A stretch of DNA of 64,000 nt. Source: Romboutsia ilealis. GTDB taxonomy: Bacteria > Bacillota > Clostridia > Peptostreptococcales > Peptostreptococcaceae. The translations under genes and the position numbers were made by a program. This document shows, in pieces, positions 24,397 through 34,261 of this stretch. The notes beneath the pieces are model-generated. The model saw only the letters and a program-made list of their open reading frames with translations, did no database searches and was not told where the DNA came from. Each line of letters opens with the position of its first letter. The stretch's first letter is position 1. The DNA lies in NCBI RefSeq assembly GCF_900015215.1, contig NZ_LN555523.1, positions 1,101,481-1,165,480 of the forward strand, given 5' to 3'.

Positions 24397-25353
24397 TTAT
24401 CTTATAATAGTGTAAGTCATATAAGCCATATATAAAACTACTAATACGATTCCTTGCTTTTTAACTAGAGAATTTCTCTTTTTCATAAACATATATAGTA
24501 GTAATGTTATTAAAACCATAAATACTATATCTATAAATGCTAACATACTCATTGATATTGGATTTATTACAGCTGCCAATCCTAAAACTAAAAGTATATT
24601 AAATAAGTTTGACCCTATAACATTACCTATAGCTATCTCTGTTTCACCCTTTTTTATAGCTACAATAGATGTTACAAATTCTGGTAAAGAAGTTCCAACT
24701 GCAACTATTGTAAGTCCTACTAAATTAGCACTCATACCAAATGACGTTGCAATAGATGTTGCAGAGTTTACAACCATATCTCCACCAATTACAATACCTA
24801 TGATACCTATAATAGATACTAATATAGTTTTAAGAAGAGATATTTCACTACTAGTTTCAATTTCTATAGCTACAGCTGTTTCACCAGTTTCTAAAAATTC
24901 ATTTTCTGTAGCTTTTTTAGCTGACTTTATAGTATTAACTAAGAAGTAAGTAAATAATGCTAAAAGTGCTAAACCTTCAATTCTTCCTAATTTTAAATTA
25001 ACTCCAAACACTAATAAAAGTACACTAATTAATATTAAAAAAGGTGTATCTTTCTTTATAGTATCTTTTTGAACTGGAAGTTTAGCAATAATAGATGAAA
25101 CTCCTAAAACCACAAGAATATTGAAAAAGTTTGATCCAACAACGTTAGCTACACTCATATCATTTTGTCCTGCTAAAGATGATGTAACACTAACAGCAGC
25201 CTCTGGTGCGCTTGTACCCATAGCTACTATAGTTAATCCTATAATCATAGACGGAACATTAAATTTCTTTGCAAGCGATGAAGCCCCTTCAACGAATACA
25301 TCTGCTCCTTTTATAAGAAATGCAAATCCTATTATTAAAATTAAAAATGACAA
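24397..25353 (-). CDS. Calcium/sodium antiporter, CaCA family (YrbG-like)
   Basis: 318 residues with ten to eleven hydrophobic helices arranged as two inverted repeats. The alpha-1 motif is GLTIVAMGTSAPEAAVSVTSSLAGQNDMSVANVVGSNFFNI; the alpha-2 motif is GLTIVAVGTSLPEFVTSIVAIKKGETEIAIGNVIGSNLFNI. The acidic residues in GTSxPE bind the cation. Exchanges Ca2+ for Na+ or H+ across the membrane. AGGGAGG precedes the ATG. Confidence 0.95.
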   Translation of the reverse strand: MSFLILIIGFAFLIKGADVFVEGASSLAKKFNVPSMIIGLTIVAMGTSAPEAAVSVTSSLAGQNDMSVANVVGSNFFNILVVLGVSSIIAKLPVQKDTIKKDTPFLILISVLLLVFGVNLKLGRIEGLALLALFTYFLVNTIKSAKKATENEFLETGETAVAIEIETSSEISLLKTILVSIIGIIGIVIGGDMVVNSATSIATSFGMSANLVGLTIVAVGTSLPEFVTSIVAIKKGETEIAIGNVIGSNLFNILLVLGLAAVINPISMSMLAFIDIVFMVLITLLLYMFMKKRNSLVKKQGIVLVVLYMAYMTYTIIR

Positions 25354-25438
25354 AAATATTCCTCCCTAAAGATATATTAAGTTTTTAAACTATAGCATAG
25401 TATATCATATATACATAATTTTGAAAATTGTATAAAGT

Positions 25439-26137
25439 TTATTTTATTAAGTCAGATACCTCGTTCTTAGATAAGACTCTCCATTTTCCATAAGGGATAC
25501 CCTTTAACGTTAAGTTCATAATTCTAACTCTTTGAAGCTTTTCAACTGAATATCCAAATACCTCACACATTCTACGTATTTGACGATTTAAACCTTGAGT
25601 TAAAACTATTTTAAATGTACGATTATTAACCTTCGTAACAAGACATTTGTTAGTAGTTACATATTTATTAGTTACAGGGTTAAATATACGAACACCCCTA
25701 GACATTCCATTTATAAATTCTTTAGTTATATTTTTATTAACAGTAACCTTATATTCTTTTTCATGTTTGTTTTCTGCTCTAAGTATCTTATTTACTATAT
25801 TACCATCGTTAGTTAAAAGAATAAGACCTTCTGATGGCTTATCCAATCTTCCTATTGGGAAAATTCTTTCTGGATAATTAACATAGTCAATAATATTTCC
25901 TTTCACATGACGTTCTGTTGTACAAGTTATACCTACAGGCTTATTAAGTGCTATATAAACATTGTTATTTTTAGGTTTTATAAGCTTATTATTTACCTTA
26001 ACCATAGCACCTTCTTCTACAGTTTGACCAACTTGTGCTTTTTTTCCGTTTACAGTAACTTTACCTTGTTCAATAAGCTTATCAGCTTCTCTTCTTGAAC
26101 AAAGTCCAGTTGAACTTATGTAGTTATTTAATCTCAT
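25439..26137 (-). CDS. rluF: 23S rRNA pseudouridine synthase, RluF-like
   Basis: 232 residues. S4 RNA-binding domain (1-60: [31 protein letters not shown]), then the RsuA/RluB/E/F catalytic domain with [19 protein letters not shown] (catalytic Asp of GRLD at about 98) and [46 protein letters not shown] is closest to RluF, which modifies U2604 of 23S rRNA. AGGAGG precedes the ATG. Confidence 0.9.
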   Translation of the reverse strand: MRLNNYISSTGLCSRREADKLIEQGKVTVNGKKAQVGQTVEEGAMVKVNNKLIKPKNNNVYIALNKPVGITCTTERHVKGNIIDYVNYPERIFPIGRLDKPSEGLILLTNDGNIVNKILRAENKHEKEYKVTVNKNITKEFINGMSRGVRIFNPVTNKYVTTNKCLVTKVNNRTFKIVLTQGLNRQIRRMCEVFGYSVEKLQRVRIMNLTLKGIPYGKWRVLSKNEVSDLIK

Positions 26138-26634
26138 TAAAGGACCTCCTAAAACTTTAGTATAACTTATTCATTATATTATAGTTAATTTATCTAATCA
26201 ATAATAAAAGCTACGTTAATTAAATACATAGTTTATAAATTAAAAAAAGTTGTATCCTTGTAAAAAAGTCCATAACTATTATATGAGGTTCAGATTGTAG
26301 ACAAAATATTAAATTTTAACTTATATGAACTGCTTCATGTTAAGTAGACAGCATAGCACTTGGATTTATTTATATGGATAAGTCAAATTTATCAAATACA
26401 AGTTTATTGTTATTTTAATCTCTTAAAACATAGGAAACTATACTATTATAAAAAATTTTTAGTGTAACCGTATAATAAAAAAGCCACATTTTTACATTTA
26501 TAAATATAAGAATGTGAGTTAGATAATGTTATTAAATAAATGAAAATACATAGTATTGATTTTTTTCTTGATATCTTGATAGAATGATACTATATAAAAA
26601 GTTTCTACTAATAAGGGATAAAAGGTTATAGGAG
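26138..26634. other. Intergenic region with possible insertion-sequence end and cas-operon promoter
   Basis: No gene seen in about 500 bp. ATTGTAGACAAAA (about 26295) and TGAACTGCTTCATGTTAAG followed by TAGACAG (26327-26351) resemble the terminal sequences of IS3-family elements (IS150 group); this is a faint resemblance with no transposase. The right end holds the promoter of the WYL-cas operon. Confidence 0.35.
26568..26596 (+). promoter_or_regulatory. Probable promoter of WYL regulator and cas operon
   Basis: -35 TTGATA at 26568-26573, 17-bp spacer, -10 TATATA at 26591-26596. CTTGATA occurs twice (26567 and 26575) across the -35, which could be a repressor site. Confidence 0.5.
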
Positions 26635-27585
26635 TTGATACAAATTAGTAAGATTGGTAATGCAATAAAGATGATGCTATTAATACAAAGCAGAGGAAGA
26701 ATGAAATGTAGTGAGTTAGCTTCTGAATTAGAGGTTACAGAAAGACAAATACAAAAATATAAATCTGATTTAGAACAAGCAGGAATATTTATAACATCTA
26801 AATCAGGAGCTTATGGTGGATATGAAATAGACAAAGAAAATAGTATAACTAACATTAATTTATGTTTAGAAGATATTTCAGTATTAGATATGATAAATGA
26901 ACAATTAAAACATAATAATGATATTTATAAAAATGAGTTTGATGATATTATCACGAAGATAAAAGCAGTTACAACTATAAAACAAGATAAAACAAATATG
27001 GATTATTTCAGTATACAAGCACAGAGCAATTATGACTATAAAAACGAAAAACAAAAAATAGAGAATATAAAATTTGCTTATATAACTAAGAAAAAATTGA
27101 AGATAAACTATTACTCTATAAAATCAGGTTATAGTGAAAGAATCGTACATCCATATGGACTTTACAACTATAAATCTGATACATATATGGTTGCATATTG
27201 TGAAAATAGAAATAGATTTATAGATTTTAAGGTATGTAGAATAAAGGACTACTATATTTTAGAGAAGCATTATAAAGTTGATAAGAGTTTTAATTGGAAA
27301 GAATACAGTCAAAATAGTATCGGAATTTATAAAGATGATGAAGTAACTTTAGAACTAAAAATAAAACATCCATTTTCAGTAATTATAAAAGAAAAAGTAT
27401 GGGCTGATAACCAAGAAATAATAGAACATGAAGATGAATCTATAACTTTTAAAGCAACTATGAGAGGATATACAGAAATAAAAAGTTGGATTTTAAGTAT
27501 GGGATGTAATGTATATGTAATAGAACCAAAGAAACTAAAAGACGATATTAGAAATGAAATAGAAAAAATTAAACAAAATTACTAA
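26635..27585 (+). CDS. WYL-domain transcriptional regulator (YafY type), CRISPR-associated
   Basis: 316 residues. N-terminal HTH (about 1-60: MKCSELASELEVTERQIQKYKSDLEQAGI), then the WYL domain (about 140-220) with LKINYYSIKSGYSERIVHPYGLYNYKSDTYMVAYCENRNRFIDFKVCRI, and a C-terminal extension domain. WYL regulators often neighbour CRISPR-cas operons and bind nucleic acid ligands. The start is unsettled: TTG 26635 is used here, but GGAG lies directly before it, and ATA 26638 or ATT 26644 are also possible. First gene of the cas block and same strand, 69 nt before cas6. Confidence 0.88.
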   Translation: MIQISKIGNAIKMMLLIQSRGRMKCSELASELEVTERQIQKYKSDLEQAGIFITSKSGAYGGYEIDKENSITNINLCLEDISVLDMINEQLKHNNDIYKNEFDDIITKIKAVTTIKQDKTNMDYFSIQAQSNYDYKNEKQKIENIKFAYITKKKLKINYYSIKSGYSERIVHPYGLYNYKSDTYMVAYCENRNRFIDFKVCRIKDYYILEKHYKVDKSFNWKEYSQNSIGIYKDDEVTLELKIKHPFSVIIKEKVWADNQEIIEHEDESITFKATMRGYTEIKSWILSMGCNVYVIEPKKLKDDIRNEIEKIKQNY

Positions 27586-27654
27586 ATATTTCTCATTGTC
27601 ACATTTATAGTTCGTGGTTGGATGATATTATTATAATTAAGAGAGGTGATAACT

Positions 27655-28386
27655 ATGAGAATGAAAGTGGAATTTAAAACAGATAAGCTACCAATAGCGT
27701 ATAACACCTTATTTATGAGCGTTATAAAAGAAGCTATAAAAAAATCTAGTGAAGAATATTACAACAGCTTATATTTCTATGAAGATAAAAATAACAAAAA
27801 GACTAAAAACTTTACTTTTTCAGTGTATGTTAAAGGATATGATATTGAAAATGAAAACTTCATAGTTAAAGATAAAGTAATTTTAAATATAAGTACTCCA
27901 GATGTAGAATTAGGAATTAATTTATACAATGGGCTTATAAATTATCCTAAATTTATATATAAAGATTATGAATTAAAAAGGATAAGAGTTGATTTAGGAA
28001 AAGAGATGAATATAGATAGCGAAGAAGCTATATTTAATGCATTATCTCCAATATGTATAAAATCAAAAAATGGAAAGTTTTTAAATATAGAAGATAGTGA
28101 GTACATAAAAGAGTTTAACTACATATCTAATGAAGTGCTTAAAAATTATAGAGGATATGGACTTAAAAAAGAATTAAATTTTGAAAATATAAAGCTTAAT
28201 AAAGTTGTAGTTAAAGAAGGACTTAGAGAATTTAGAAATGTCACAGGAAAACCATATCAATATATAAATGGGTATAAAGGTAAGTTTAAATTAACGGGAG
28301 ATATAGAGGATTTAAATGATTTATATAAATTAGGTATTGGATTCAAAAGAGCACAAGGATTTGGATATATAGATTTAATGGGATAG
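27655..28386 (+). CDS. cas6: Cas6 endoribonuclease (type I-B)
   Basis: 243 residues from ATG 27655, chosen because GAGAGGTG (27641-27648) gives correct spacing; the in-frame GTG 27646 lies inside that site. Two ferredoxin-like halves with the C-terminal glycine-rich loop KLGIGFKRAQGFGYIDLMG, the mark of Cas6. It cuts the array transcript inside each repeat to leave an 8-nt 5' handle. Followed by the effector genes at 12-nt distance or less. Confidence 0.92.
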   Translation: MRMKVEFKTDKLPIAYNTLFMSVIKEAIKKSSEEYYNSLYFYEDKNNKKTKNFTFSVYVKGYDIENENFIVKDKVILNISTPDVELGINLYNGLINYPKFIYKDYELKRIRVDLGKEMNIDSEEAIFNALSPICIKSKNGKFLNIEDSEYIKEFNYISNEVLKNYRGYGLKKELNFENIKLNKVVVKEGLREFRNVTGKPYQYINGYKGKFKLTGDIEDLNDLYKLGIGFKRAQGFGYIDLMG

Positions 28387-28398
28387 AGAGGTGAAGAT

Positions 28399-30228
28399 GT
28401 GAAATTAAGGGTTTATAAAAATGATTGGTTTTTTAATATGGGTATAGTAGGTTTTTTAAACATATTAAATAAAGCCGAAGTAAAAAATCAAGTTGCTATA
28501 AGTGAAGATTATATTGAGTTTGAGAGTTGCTTACTTCAAAATTTTCACCACTATTATTTTGATTATTTTATGGATGAGTATGATGTATATACTCGTGTAA
28601 AAAACGGCATAGAGTATAGCATTAAATATGTTAAAGCTCATCCAGATAAAATTAAAGATAGTGCAAAAAAAATAAAAGAAATTTTGAAAAAGCAAAATGA
28701 TAAAGTTAAAAAAATAGATGAAAAGAACTACGAAATAATAAAAGAAAAACTCGATTTAATAGGTAAATTAAAAAAGGAAGATGAAGTAGAAGAACTAGAA
28801 AATATATCAAAAGAGTGTTTAGATATTTTCAAATTAAAACACATAAATGATAGACTAACAGTTAACTTATATAAATTTATCATAGGTGATAATTATTTTG
28901 GACAAACAAGCTTTTTCAATGTAAATAAATCTAAATATGATTTAGATGGATTAAAAAATGTTATGTACAATGACTATCTAATATCAATAGTTTATTTTGG
29001 AGAACTACAAAGTTTATTAAATGAAGGTTGTATAGAAACTTTAGAAAAATATATAACTGAAAAACTAGACTACATAAATAAAGAATTAGAATCAAAAAGA
29101 ATAAGTAAACCTAGTATAAAGATTATTGAAAAGATTATGAAAGATATAAACAGTAAGTTTATAAAGAAGAAAAAGAATATTGAAGATATAAAAATGTATT
29201 TAGAGAGTCTTGAAACTTGTGAAATGTGTGGTACTTATAAAGGTCTAATAAATGACTATTCAGAGAGTAACTTTGCACCTCTAGGTGTAAGTAATGATAA
29301 TGCAAAAAATATGTTTTGGAACCAGGATTCAACATATTCTATTTGTGACTTATGTAAGCTTATACTATTTTGTACACCAGCAGGGGCTACATATATACGA
29401 AAAAACTATATTACAGATGAAAATAATGAATTTTACTCTTTTGTAAATATAGATACTTCTATATTTGATATATATAACACTAATATAAACTTAAAAGACT
29501 TAAAAGACAGAGAAAATCCTTTCAATGACTTAGTTATAGATATAGTAACTGAAAATAAAGATAAAAGTATCTGGAAGTTACAAAATATATTATTTGTAGA
29601 ATTTAAGGCTAGTATAGAGGCTAAAAAGTGTAAAATGAATTATTTTAATATGCCTACTTATTTAGCTAAGTTCTTTGTAAATGAAGATGGGAAAAACTCT
29701 AAACTTATACAAAGTATATATAATCAAAAATTTAAAGGTAACGTAGTAGATATATTATTAAAAAATAGAGATTTAAAGCATTTAATAAATATATCATTAA
29801 GAGAAAGAATTAAAGAAAATTTAGAAGATAGTAAAAAAATAAAAATATCAACAAGTGATTGCTATAAAGCTATAAAAGTAAGAGCACTAATAAATAGTTA
29901 TAAGAAAGGGGTATATGGAATGAATGATAAAAAGCTAAAAGTAGTTAAATATGCAGGTCACGAAATACACGATTACTATGTAAATAATAATGCTAAAAAT
30001 AAGATAAATGGAGTAGCTTATAAACTATTAAATTCAATAAAGGTTGGAAATAAAAAAGACTTTATGGATACAGTTTTAAGAATATTTATGTCAGCAGAAA
30101 AAAGTGTACCATCAGTATTTATAGAAATAATGGCAGAAAAAGATTTAGATTTTGAATCAATAGGACATGCATTTATAACAGGACTAATATCTGAAAAATA
30201 TGAAGCTAAAAATGATGATAATAAATAG
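28399..30228 (+). CDS. cas8b: Cas8b1 / Cst1 large subunit of Cascade (Tneap subtype)
   Basis: 609 residues, GTG start after GAGAGGTG. Starts KLRVYKNDWFFNMGIVGFLNILNKA as in Cst1 proteins. A zinc-finger-like pair CEMCGTY (about 274) and CDLC (about 314), spaced by 37 residues, is typical. The large subunit recognises the protospacer-adjacent motif and helps open target DNA. Long lysine- and glutamate-rich coiled segments lie at about 85-145 and 225-270. Position between cas6 and cas7 fits. Confidence 0.9.
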   Translation: MKLRVYKNDWFFNMGIVGFLNILNKAEVKNQVAISEDYIEFESCLLQNFHHYYFDYFMDEYDVYTRVKNGIEYSIKYVKAHPDKIKDSAKKIKEILKKQNDKVKKIDEKNYEIIKEKLDLIGKLKKEDEVEELENISKECLDIFKLKHINDRLTVNLYKFIIGDNYFGQTSFFNVNKSKYDLDGLKNVMYNDYLISIVYFGELQSLLNEGCIETLEKYITEKLDYINKELESKRISKPSIKIIEKIMKDINSKFIKKKKNIEDIKMYLESLETCEMCGTYKGLINDYSESNFAPLGVSNDNAKNMFWNQDSTYSICDLCKLILFCTPAGATYIRKNYITDENNEFYSFVNIDTSIFDIYNTNINLKDLKDRENPFNDLVIDIVTENKDKSIWKLQNILFVEFKASIEAKKCKMNYFNMPTYLAKFFVNEDGKNSKLIQSIYNQKFKGNVVDILLKNRDLKHLINISLRERIKENLEDSKKIKISTSDCYKAIKVRALINSYKKGVYGMNDKKLKVVKYAGHEIHDYYVNNNAKNKINGVAYKLLNSIKVGNKKDFMDTVLRIFMSAEKSVPSVFIEIMAEKDLDFESIGHAFITGLISEKYEAKNDDNK

Positions 30229-30241
30229 GAGGTAAAATAAT

Positions 30242-31153
30242 ATGAAAAAGGGATTAACTTTCACAGTAATAGTACAAGCTCAAAGTTTAAATTATGGAGA
30301 AGGAATAGGCAACATTGCAGAACTTAAAAAATTAACTAGAGCAGATGGTAATGTATATACTTTTGCATCACGCCAATGTTTAAGATATGACATAGTAAGA
30401 CTTGCATCAGAGTTATTTAACTGGAACTTACAAGTTGTAGATAAATCAAAAGGAACAATACAATTTAAAGATGATATGACTATAAAAGATTCACAAGAGA
30501 TGGATTTATTCGGATATATGAAAACAAGTAAAAAAGATGACAAAGACAAAGGTGGATCATCAACTAGAGAAGCTGTTGTAAGATTAAGTAATGCAATATC
30601 ATTAGAAGCATATAGAAGTGATATGGACTTTTTAAATAATAAGGGGTTAGCTGATAGAATAGGAGAACATCCAAACCTTGCAAATGTAGAACAACATTTA
30701 AGCTACTATACATATACAGTAACAATAGATTTATCAAAAGTAGGAATAGATGGAGATATAGAATTATCAAATGAAGATAAATGTAATAGAGTAACTCAAT
30801 TATTAGAAATCATAAAAATACTAAATAGAAATATAAGAGGAAGACAAGAAAACTTATCACCATTATTTGCAGTAGGAGGAATGTATGATATAGCAAATCC
30901 ATTCTTCTTAGGCAGAGTTAAAGTTGAAGGAGATAAAAATGGATATAAAGTAAGTTCTGATACTATAAAAGAAGTAGTAAATAGTACTTTCTTAGGAAAA
31001 GAATTAAAACAATCAACTTATATAGGAATGGTAGAAGGATCATTTACTAACAAAGATGAGTTTAAAGATATATTAGGAGAAAACTTATTAACAGTAGATA
31101 AATTCTTTGGTCAATTAGCTAAGGGAGTAAAAGAATACTACGGGGTGAACTAA
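30242..31153 (+). CDS. cas7: Cas7 / Cst2 (DevR family), crRNA backbone subunit
   Basis: 303 residues. Starts KKGLTFTVIVQAQSLNYGEGIGNIAELKKLTRADG, standard for the Cas7/Cst2/DevR family, with the RNA-binding RRM-like fold. Multiple copies form the backbone of Cascade along the crRNA. AGGAGG is 9 nt before the ATG; 14 nt after cas8b. Two nucleotides separate it from cas5. Confidence 0.95.
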   Translation: MKKGLTFTVIVQAQSLNYGEGIGNIAELKKLTRADGNVYTFASRQCLRYDIVRLASELFNWNLQVVDKSKGTIQFKDDMTIKDSQEMDLFGYMKTSKKDDKDKGGSSTREAVVRLSNAISLEAYRSDMDFLNNKGLADRIGEHPNLANVEQHLSYYTYTVTIDLSKVGIDGDIELSNEDKCNRVTQLLEIIKILNRNIRGRQENLSPLFAVGGMYDIANPFFLGRVKVEGDKNGYKVSSDTIKEVVNSTFLGKELKQSTYIGMVEGSFTNKDEFKDILGENLLTVDKFFGQLAKGVKEYYGVN

Positions 31154-31154
31154 T

Positions 31155-31859
31155 ATGAAAGTCTTAAAGTTAAAGCTATTTCAAGAAACAGCATGTTATA
31201 AAAAACCTTTTGCAATGAAGATAACTGAAACATACCCACTTCCACCTTATTCAACGGTGAGTGGGTTGATACATAAGGTGTTAGGAGCAACAGAATATAT
31301 ACCACTTAAAATAAGTATACAAGGTAATTATGAAAGTATATTTAATAATTACCAAACTACTTATTTTTATAAAAAAGATACTATAACATCTATGCCTATG
31401 AATAGTCATATGTTACTGAATGTAAATTTAATAATTCATATAGGAGCAGAAGAAGAAATATTACAACAAATATATGAATGTTTACTTAATAGTAATGAAT
31501 ACTTATCTCTTGGTAGAAAAGAAGATTTACTTAGAATAGATGATATATATTTTACAGAGTTAGAAGAATTTGACGTAAATGAAGATAATGAAGAAGATGA
31601 TTACGAAGAAAATGAACTAATAGAGTTTAAAATAAAAAGACCAATTTATATACCTAAAGAGAAACTACAAGATAATGATATATCAGGAATTAGTTATAGA
31701 TTAAACAACCACTATACTAATAATGCATCTAAAGAGAAAAAAAGGATATGGAATAAAGTAGATACTTACTATGTTGAATGTGGTAAAAATATAAAATATG
31801 GAAAAATATTATTAGACTCAGATTCAAAAGAAAGAGATTTAGTTTACTTTAATATATAA
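31155..31859 (+). CDS. cas5: Cas5 (Cas5t), crRNA 5'-handle binding subunit
   Basis: 234 residues. N-terminal KVLKLKLFQETACYKKPFAMKITETYPLPPYSTVSGLIHKVLGA holds the Cas5 pattern (PPYSTVxGLIHxxLG). An acidic loop (about 135-160, EEFDVNEDNEEDDYEENE) is unusually long. It caps the 5' end of Cascade and contacts the handle and large subunit. Tightly packed after cas7. Confidence 0.92.
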   Translation: MKVLKLKLFQETACYKKPFAMKITETYPLPPYSTVSGLIHKVLGATEYIPLKISIQGNYESIFNNYQTTYFYKKDTITSMPMNSHMLLNVNLIIHIGAEEEILQQIYECLLNSNEYLSLGRKEDLLRIDDIYFTELEEFDVNEDNEEDDYEENELIEFKIKRPIYIPKEKLQDNDISGISYRLNNHYTNNASKEKKRIWNKVDTYYVECGKNIKYGKILLDSDSKERDLVYFNI

Positions 31860-31880
31860 ACTTAAAAGTAGGAGGATATT

Positions 31881-34193
31881 ATGATATACGCAAAATCTAG
31901 CCCAGTAGAAACTTTGAGAGAACATACAGACGCTCTTATTGAACAACTTAAATTATTACAAAAATACTATGGAAAAAATATAAATAACTTAGACTATATA
32001 AATAAAGATGAGTTTTGGAAACTATTAGATATAGTAGTAGAGTTTCATGATGTAGGTAAGGCATTTTCACCTTTTCAGAAGTTAATAAGATCAAATATGG
32101 ATATAGAAATAGATGAGCCAAAAGTTATAACTGATTTAGAGAATAATGTAAACCATAATTATATTTCTCCTGCTTTTATAAAATATAAAGATTTAGGAAT
32201 AAAGGATAGAGAACTAAGAAAAGTATTAAATCAAGCCATAGTATATCATCATGAAAGAGATAAATTTATAGATGAAGATTTTAAGAATTTAGTACAAAAA
32301 GTATTGGATGAAGATTTAATAAATAAGATTGATGAAATTAAAAATGATTTTAATATTAGATATAGTATTAAAGAAAAAAAGCTAAGTAGTTCTTACTTAG
32401 ATACAGTAGAAAAAAGAATAGACAGTAAACATCCATACTATAAGTTATACATAATGTTAAAAGGACTACTTCATAAATTAGACCATAGTGCATCAGGTCA
32501 TGAATTAATAGAAGTAGATTGTGATAAACATATTGGAAAATACACAGAAGAATTTATATTAAATCAATATGATGGATTGAGAGATGTTCAGCAATTTGCA
32601 AAAGAAAATACTGATAAAAATATTATGCTAATAGCATCTACTGGTATGGGAAAAACTGAAACAGCACTTATTTGGATAAATGAAGATAAAGCCTTTTTCA
32701 CATTACCACTTAGAGTAAGTATAAATGCTTTATTTGATAGAGTAGGTGAAATAAAAAATAATAATGGGGATGTATATGAATATGCAGGATTGTTGCACTC
32801 AACAAGTATAGATTATTTAGAAGAAAATAACTATGAGGATTCAAAACAAATAACTGATTTATCTAAACTTATGTCTAAAAAGCTTACTTTCTCTACAATA
32901 GACCAAATATTTAAATTCCCATTTATGTATAAAGGCTATGAAAAAACATATGCAACATTATCATATTCAAAAGTAGTAATAGATGAAATACAAGCCTATT
33001 CACCAGAAATAGCAGCAGTACTTATAAAAGGTCTTGAAATGATTCATAAAATAGGTGGAAAATTTATGATTATGACAGCTACTATGCCAACTATATACAT
33101 AGATGAAATGAAGGAAAGAGGATTATATGATGAAAATTTAGCAACTGCTATATTTAACACAGATAAAATAAGGCATAACATAGTAGTAAAAGATGAATCT
33201 ATAAATGAAAATCTAGAAGAAATAACTAAGTTAGGATCTAATAAAAAGGTACTTATAATAGTAAACACAGTTAAAAGTGCAATTGAGAAATATGAACAAA
33301 TAGAAAAAATAATAGATGGCAATAACTTAGATATAGATTTGAATTTGCTACACTCAATGTATATACAAGAAGACAGAAGTAAACTTGAAAAAGCAATAAA
33401 GAACTTTGCTAAAAGTGAGAAAAATGGAATTTGGATTACAACTCAATTAGTAGAAGCATCTTTAGATATAGACTTTGATATATTACATACTGAAATATCA
33501 ACATTAGATAGTTTATTCCAAAGATTTGGTAGATGTAATAGAGCTGGTAAAAAAGAAATTGATAATCCTAATGTGTATATATACACAAAGGAAGCTCAAG
33601 GAATAGGAACTATATATGATGAAGAGATAGTTAATAAAGGTATAGAGTTATTAAAAGAATACACAAATGGAAAAGAATCACTAAAAATAAAAGAAGATGA
33701 TAAAGTAAAAATGGTAGAAGTACTATACTCTAAAGAAAACTTAAAAAATACAGAGTTTTTTAAAAAATTTAGAAAAGCTTTAGATATATTGGATACTATG
33801 CCGCCGTATAATGTAAGCTCAAATGATGCTCAAAAAATACTAAGGAATATTGATACATATACAGTTATACCTAGAGAAATATACAATAAAATAGATGATA
33901 CATTAATACAAGAATACAAAGATATAGGCGAAGAATTAAGTATAGCATATAAGAATAAAGATAAAGTATTGATAGCTAAATTAAAGGATAAAAGAAGAAA
34001 CATAAGACAATCAATAACTAAAAAGACTGTAAGTGTATCATCATATAAAGTAAGAGATAAAAGGCTTATTACAGATATAGAAGTTAAAGGATTAGAAGAT
34101 TTAAAAATATTAGAATATCAATATAATATGGATAGTGAAACACTAAAAGGTAAAGGTGTTCTTATAGGAGAAGAACTATCTCAATTTATATAG
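31881..34193 (+). CDS. cas3: Cas3 nuclease-helicase
   Basis: 770 residues, HD domain fused N-terminal to the helicase. HD: LREHTDALIEQL (first histidine), FHDVGKAFSPFQKL (about 54) and YHHERDKF. Helicase: STGMGKTET (about 252), DEIQAYSPE (about 367, DExH-like), TATMPT, and QLVEASLDIDFDILHTE with FQRFGRCNRAGK (motif VI). It is recruited by Cascade and degrades the target strand. AGGAGG before the ATG. Complete with all motifs, so interference is likely functional. Confidence 0.95.
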   Translation: MIYAKSSPVETLREHTDALIEQLKLLQKYYGKNINNLDYINKDEFWKLLDIVVEFHDVGKAFSPFQKLIRSNMDIEIDEPKVITDLENNVNHNYISPAFIKYKDLGIKDRELRKVLNQAIVYHHERDKFIDEDFKNLVQKVLDEDLINKIDEIKNDFNIRYSIKEKKLSSSYLDTVEKRIDSKHPYYKLYIMLKGLLHKLDHSASGHELIEVDCDKHIGKYTEEFILNQYDGLRDVQQFAKENTDKNIMLIASTGMGKTETALIWINEDKAFFTLPLRVSINALFDRVGEIKNNNGDVYEYAGLLHSTSIDYLEENNYEDSKQITDLSKLMSKKLTFSTIDQIFKFPFMYKGYEKTYATLSYSKVVIDEIQAYSPEIAAVLIKGLEMIHKIGGKFMIMTATMPTIYIDEMKERGLYDENLATAIFNTDKIRHNIVVKDESINENLEEITKLGSNKKVLIIVNTVKSAIEKYEQIEKIIDGNNLDIDLNLLHSMYIQEDRSKLEKAIKNFAKSEKNGIWITTQLVEASLDIDFDILHTEISTLDSLFQRFGRCNRAGKKEIDNPNVYIYTKEAQGIGTIYDEEIVNKGIELLKEYTNGKESLKIKEDDKVKMVEVLYSKENLKNTEFFKKFRKALDILDTMPPYNVSSNDAQKILRNIDTYTVIPREIYNKIDDTLIQEYKDIGEELSIAYKNKDKVLIAKLKDKRRNIRQSITKKTVSVSSYKVRDKRLITDIEVKGLEDLKILEYQYNMDSETLKGKGVLIGEELSQFI

Positions 34194-34212
34194 AATTTAA
34201 TTAAAGTGAAAT

Positions 34213-34231
34213 TTTTATATTAACTATGTGG
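34213..34231 (+). repeat. Solitary CRISPR-repeat fragment between cas3 and cas4
   Basis: TTTTATATTAACTATGTGG is identical to positions 2-20 of the 29-nt array repeat. What follows (CGAATTTTT) does not match the repeat 3' end, so the handle and processing site are missing. It lies on the coding strand in the 68-nt gap between the cas3 stop and the cas4 start and is about 2 kb from the array. Confidence 0.9.
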
Positions 34232-34261
34232 CGAATTTTTACTAAAGAAAAGGGTGAAATA

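Noticed and set aside
25121..25369. Plus-strand frame inside the CaCA exchanger gene
   Set aside because: Antisense to a conserved transporter; no independent support.
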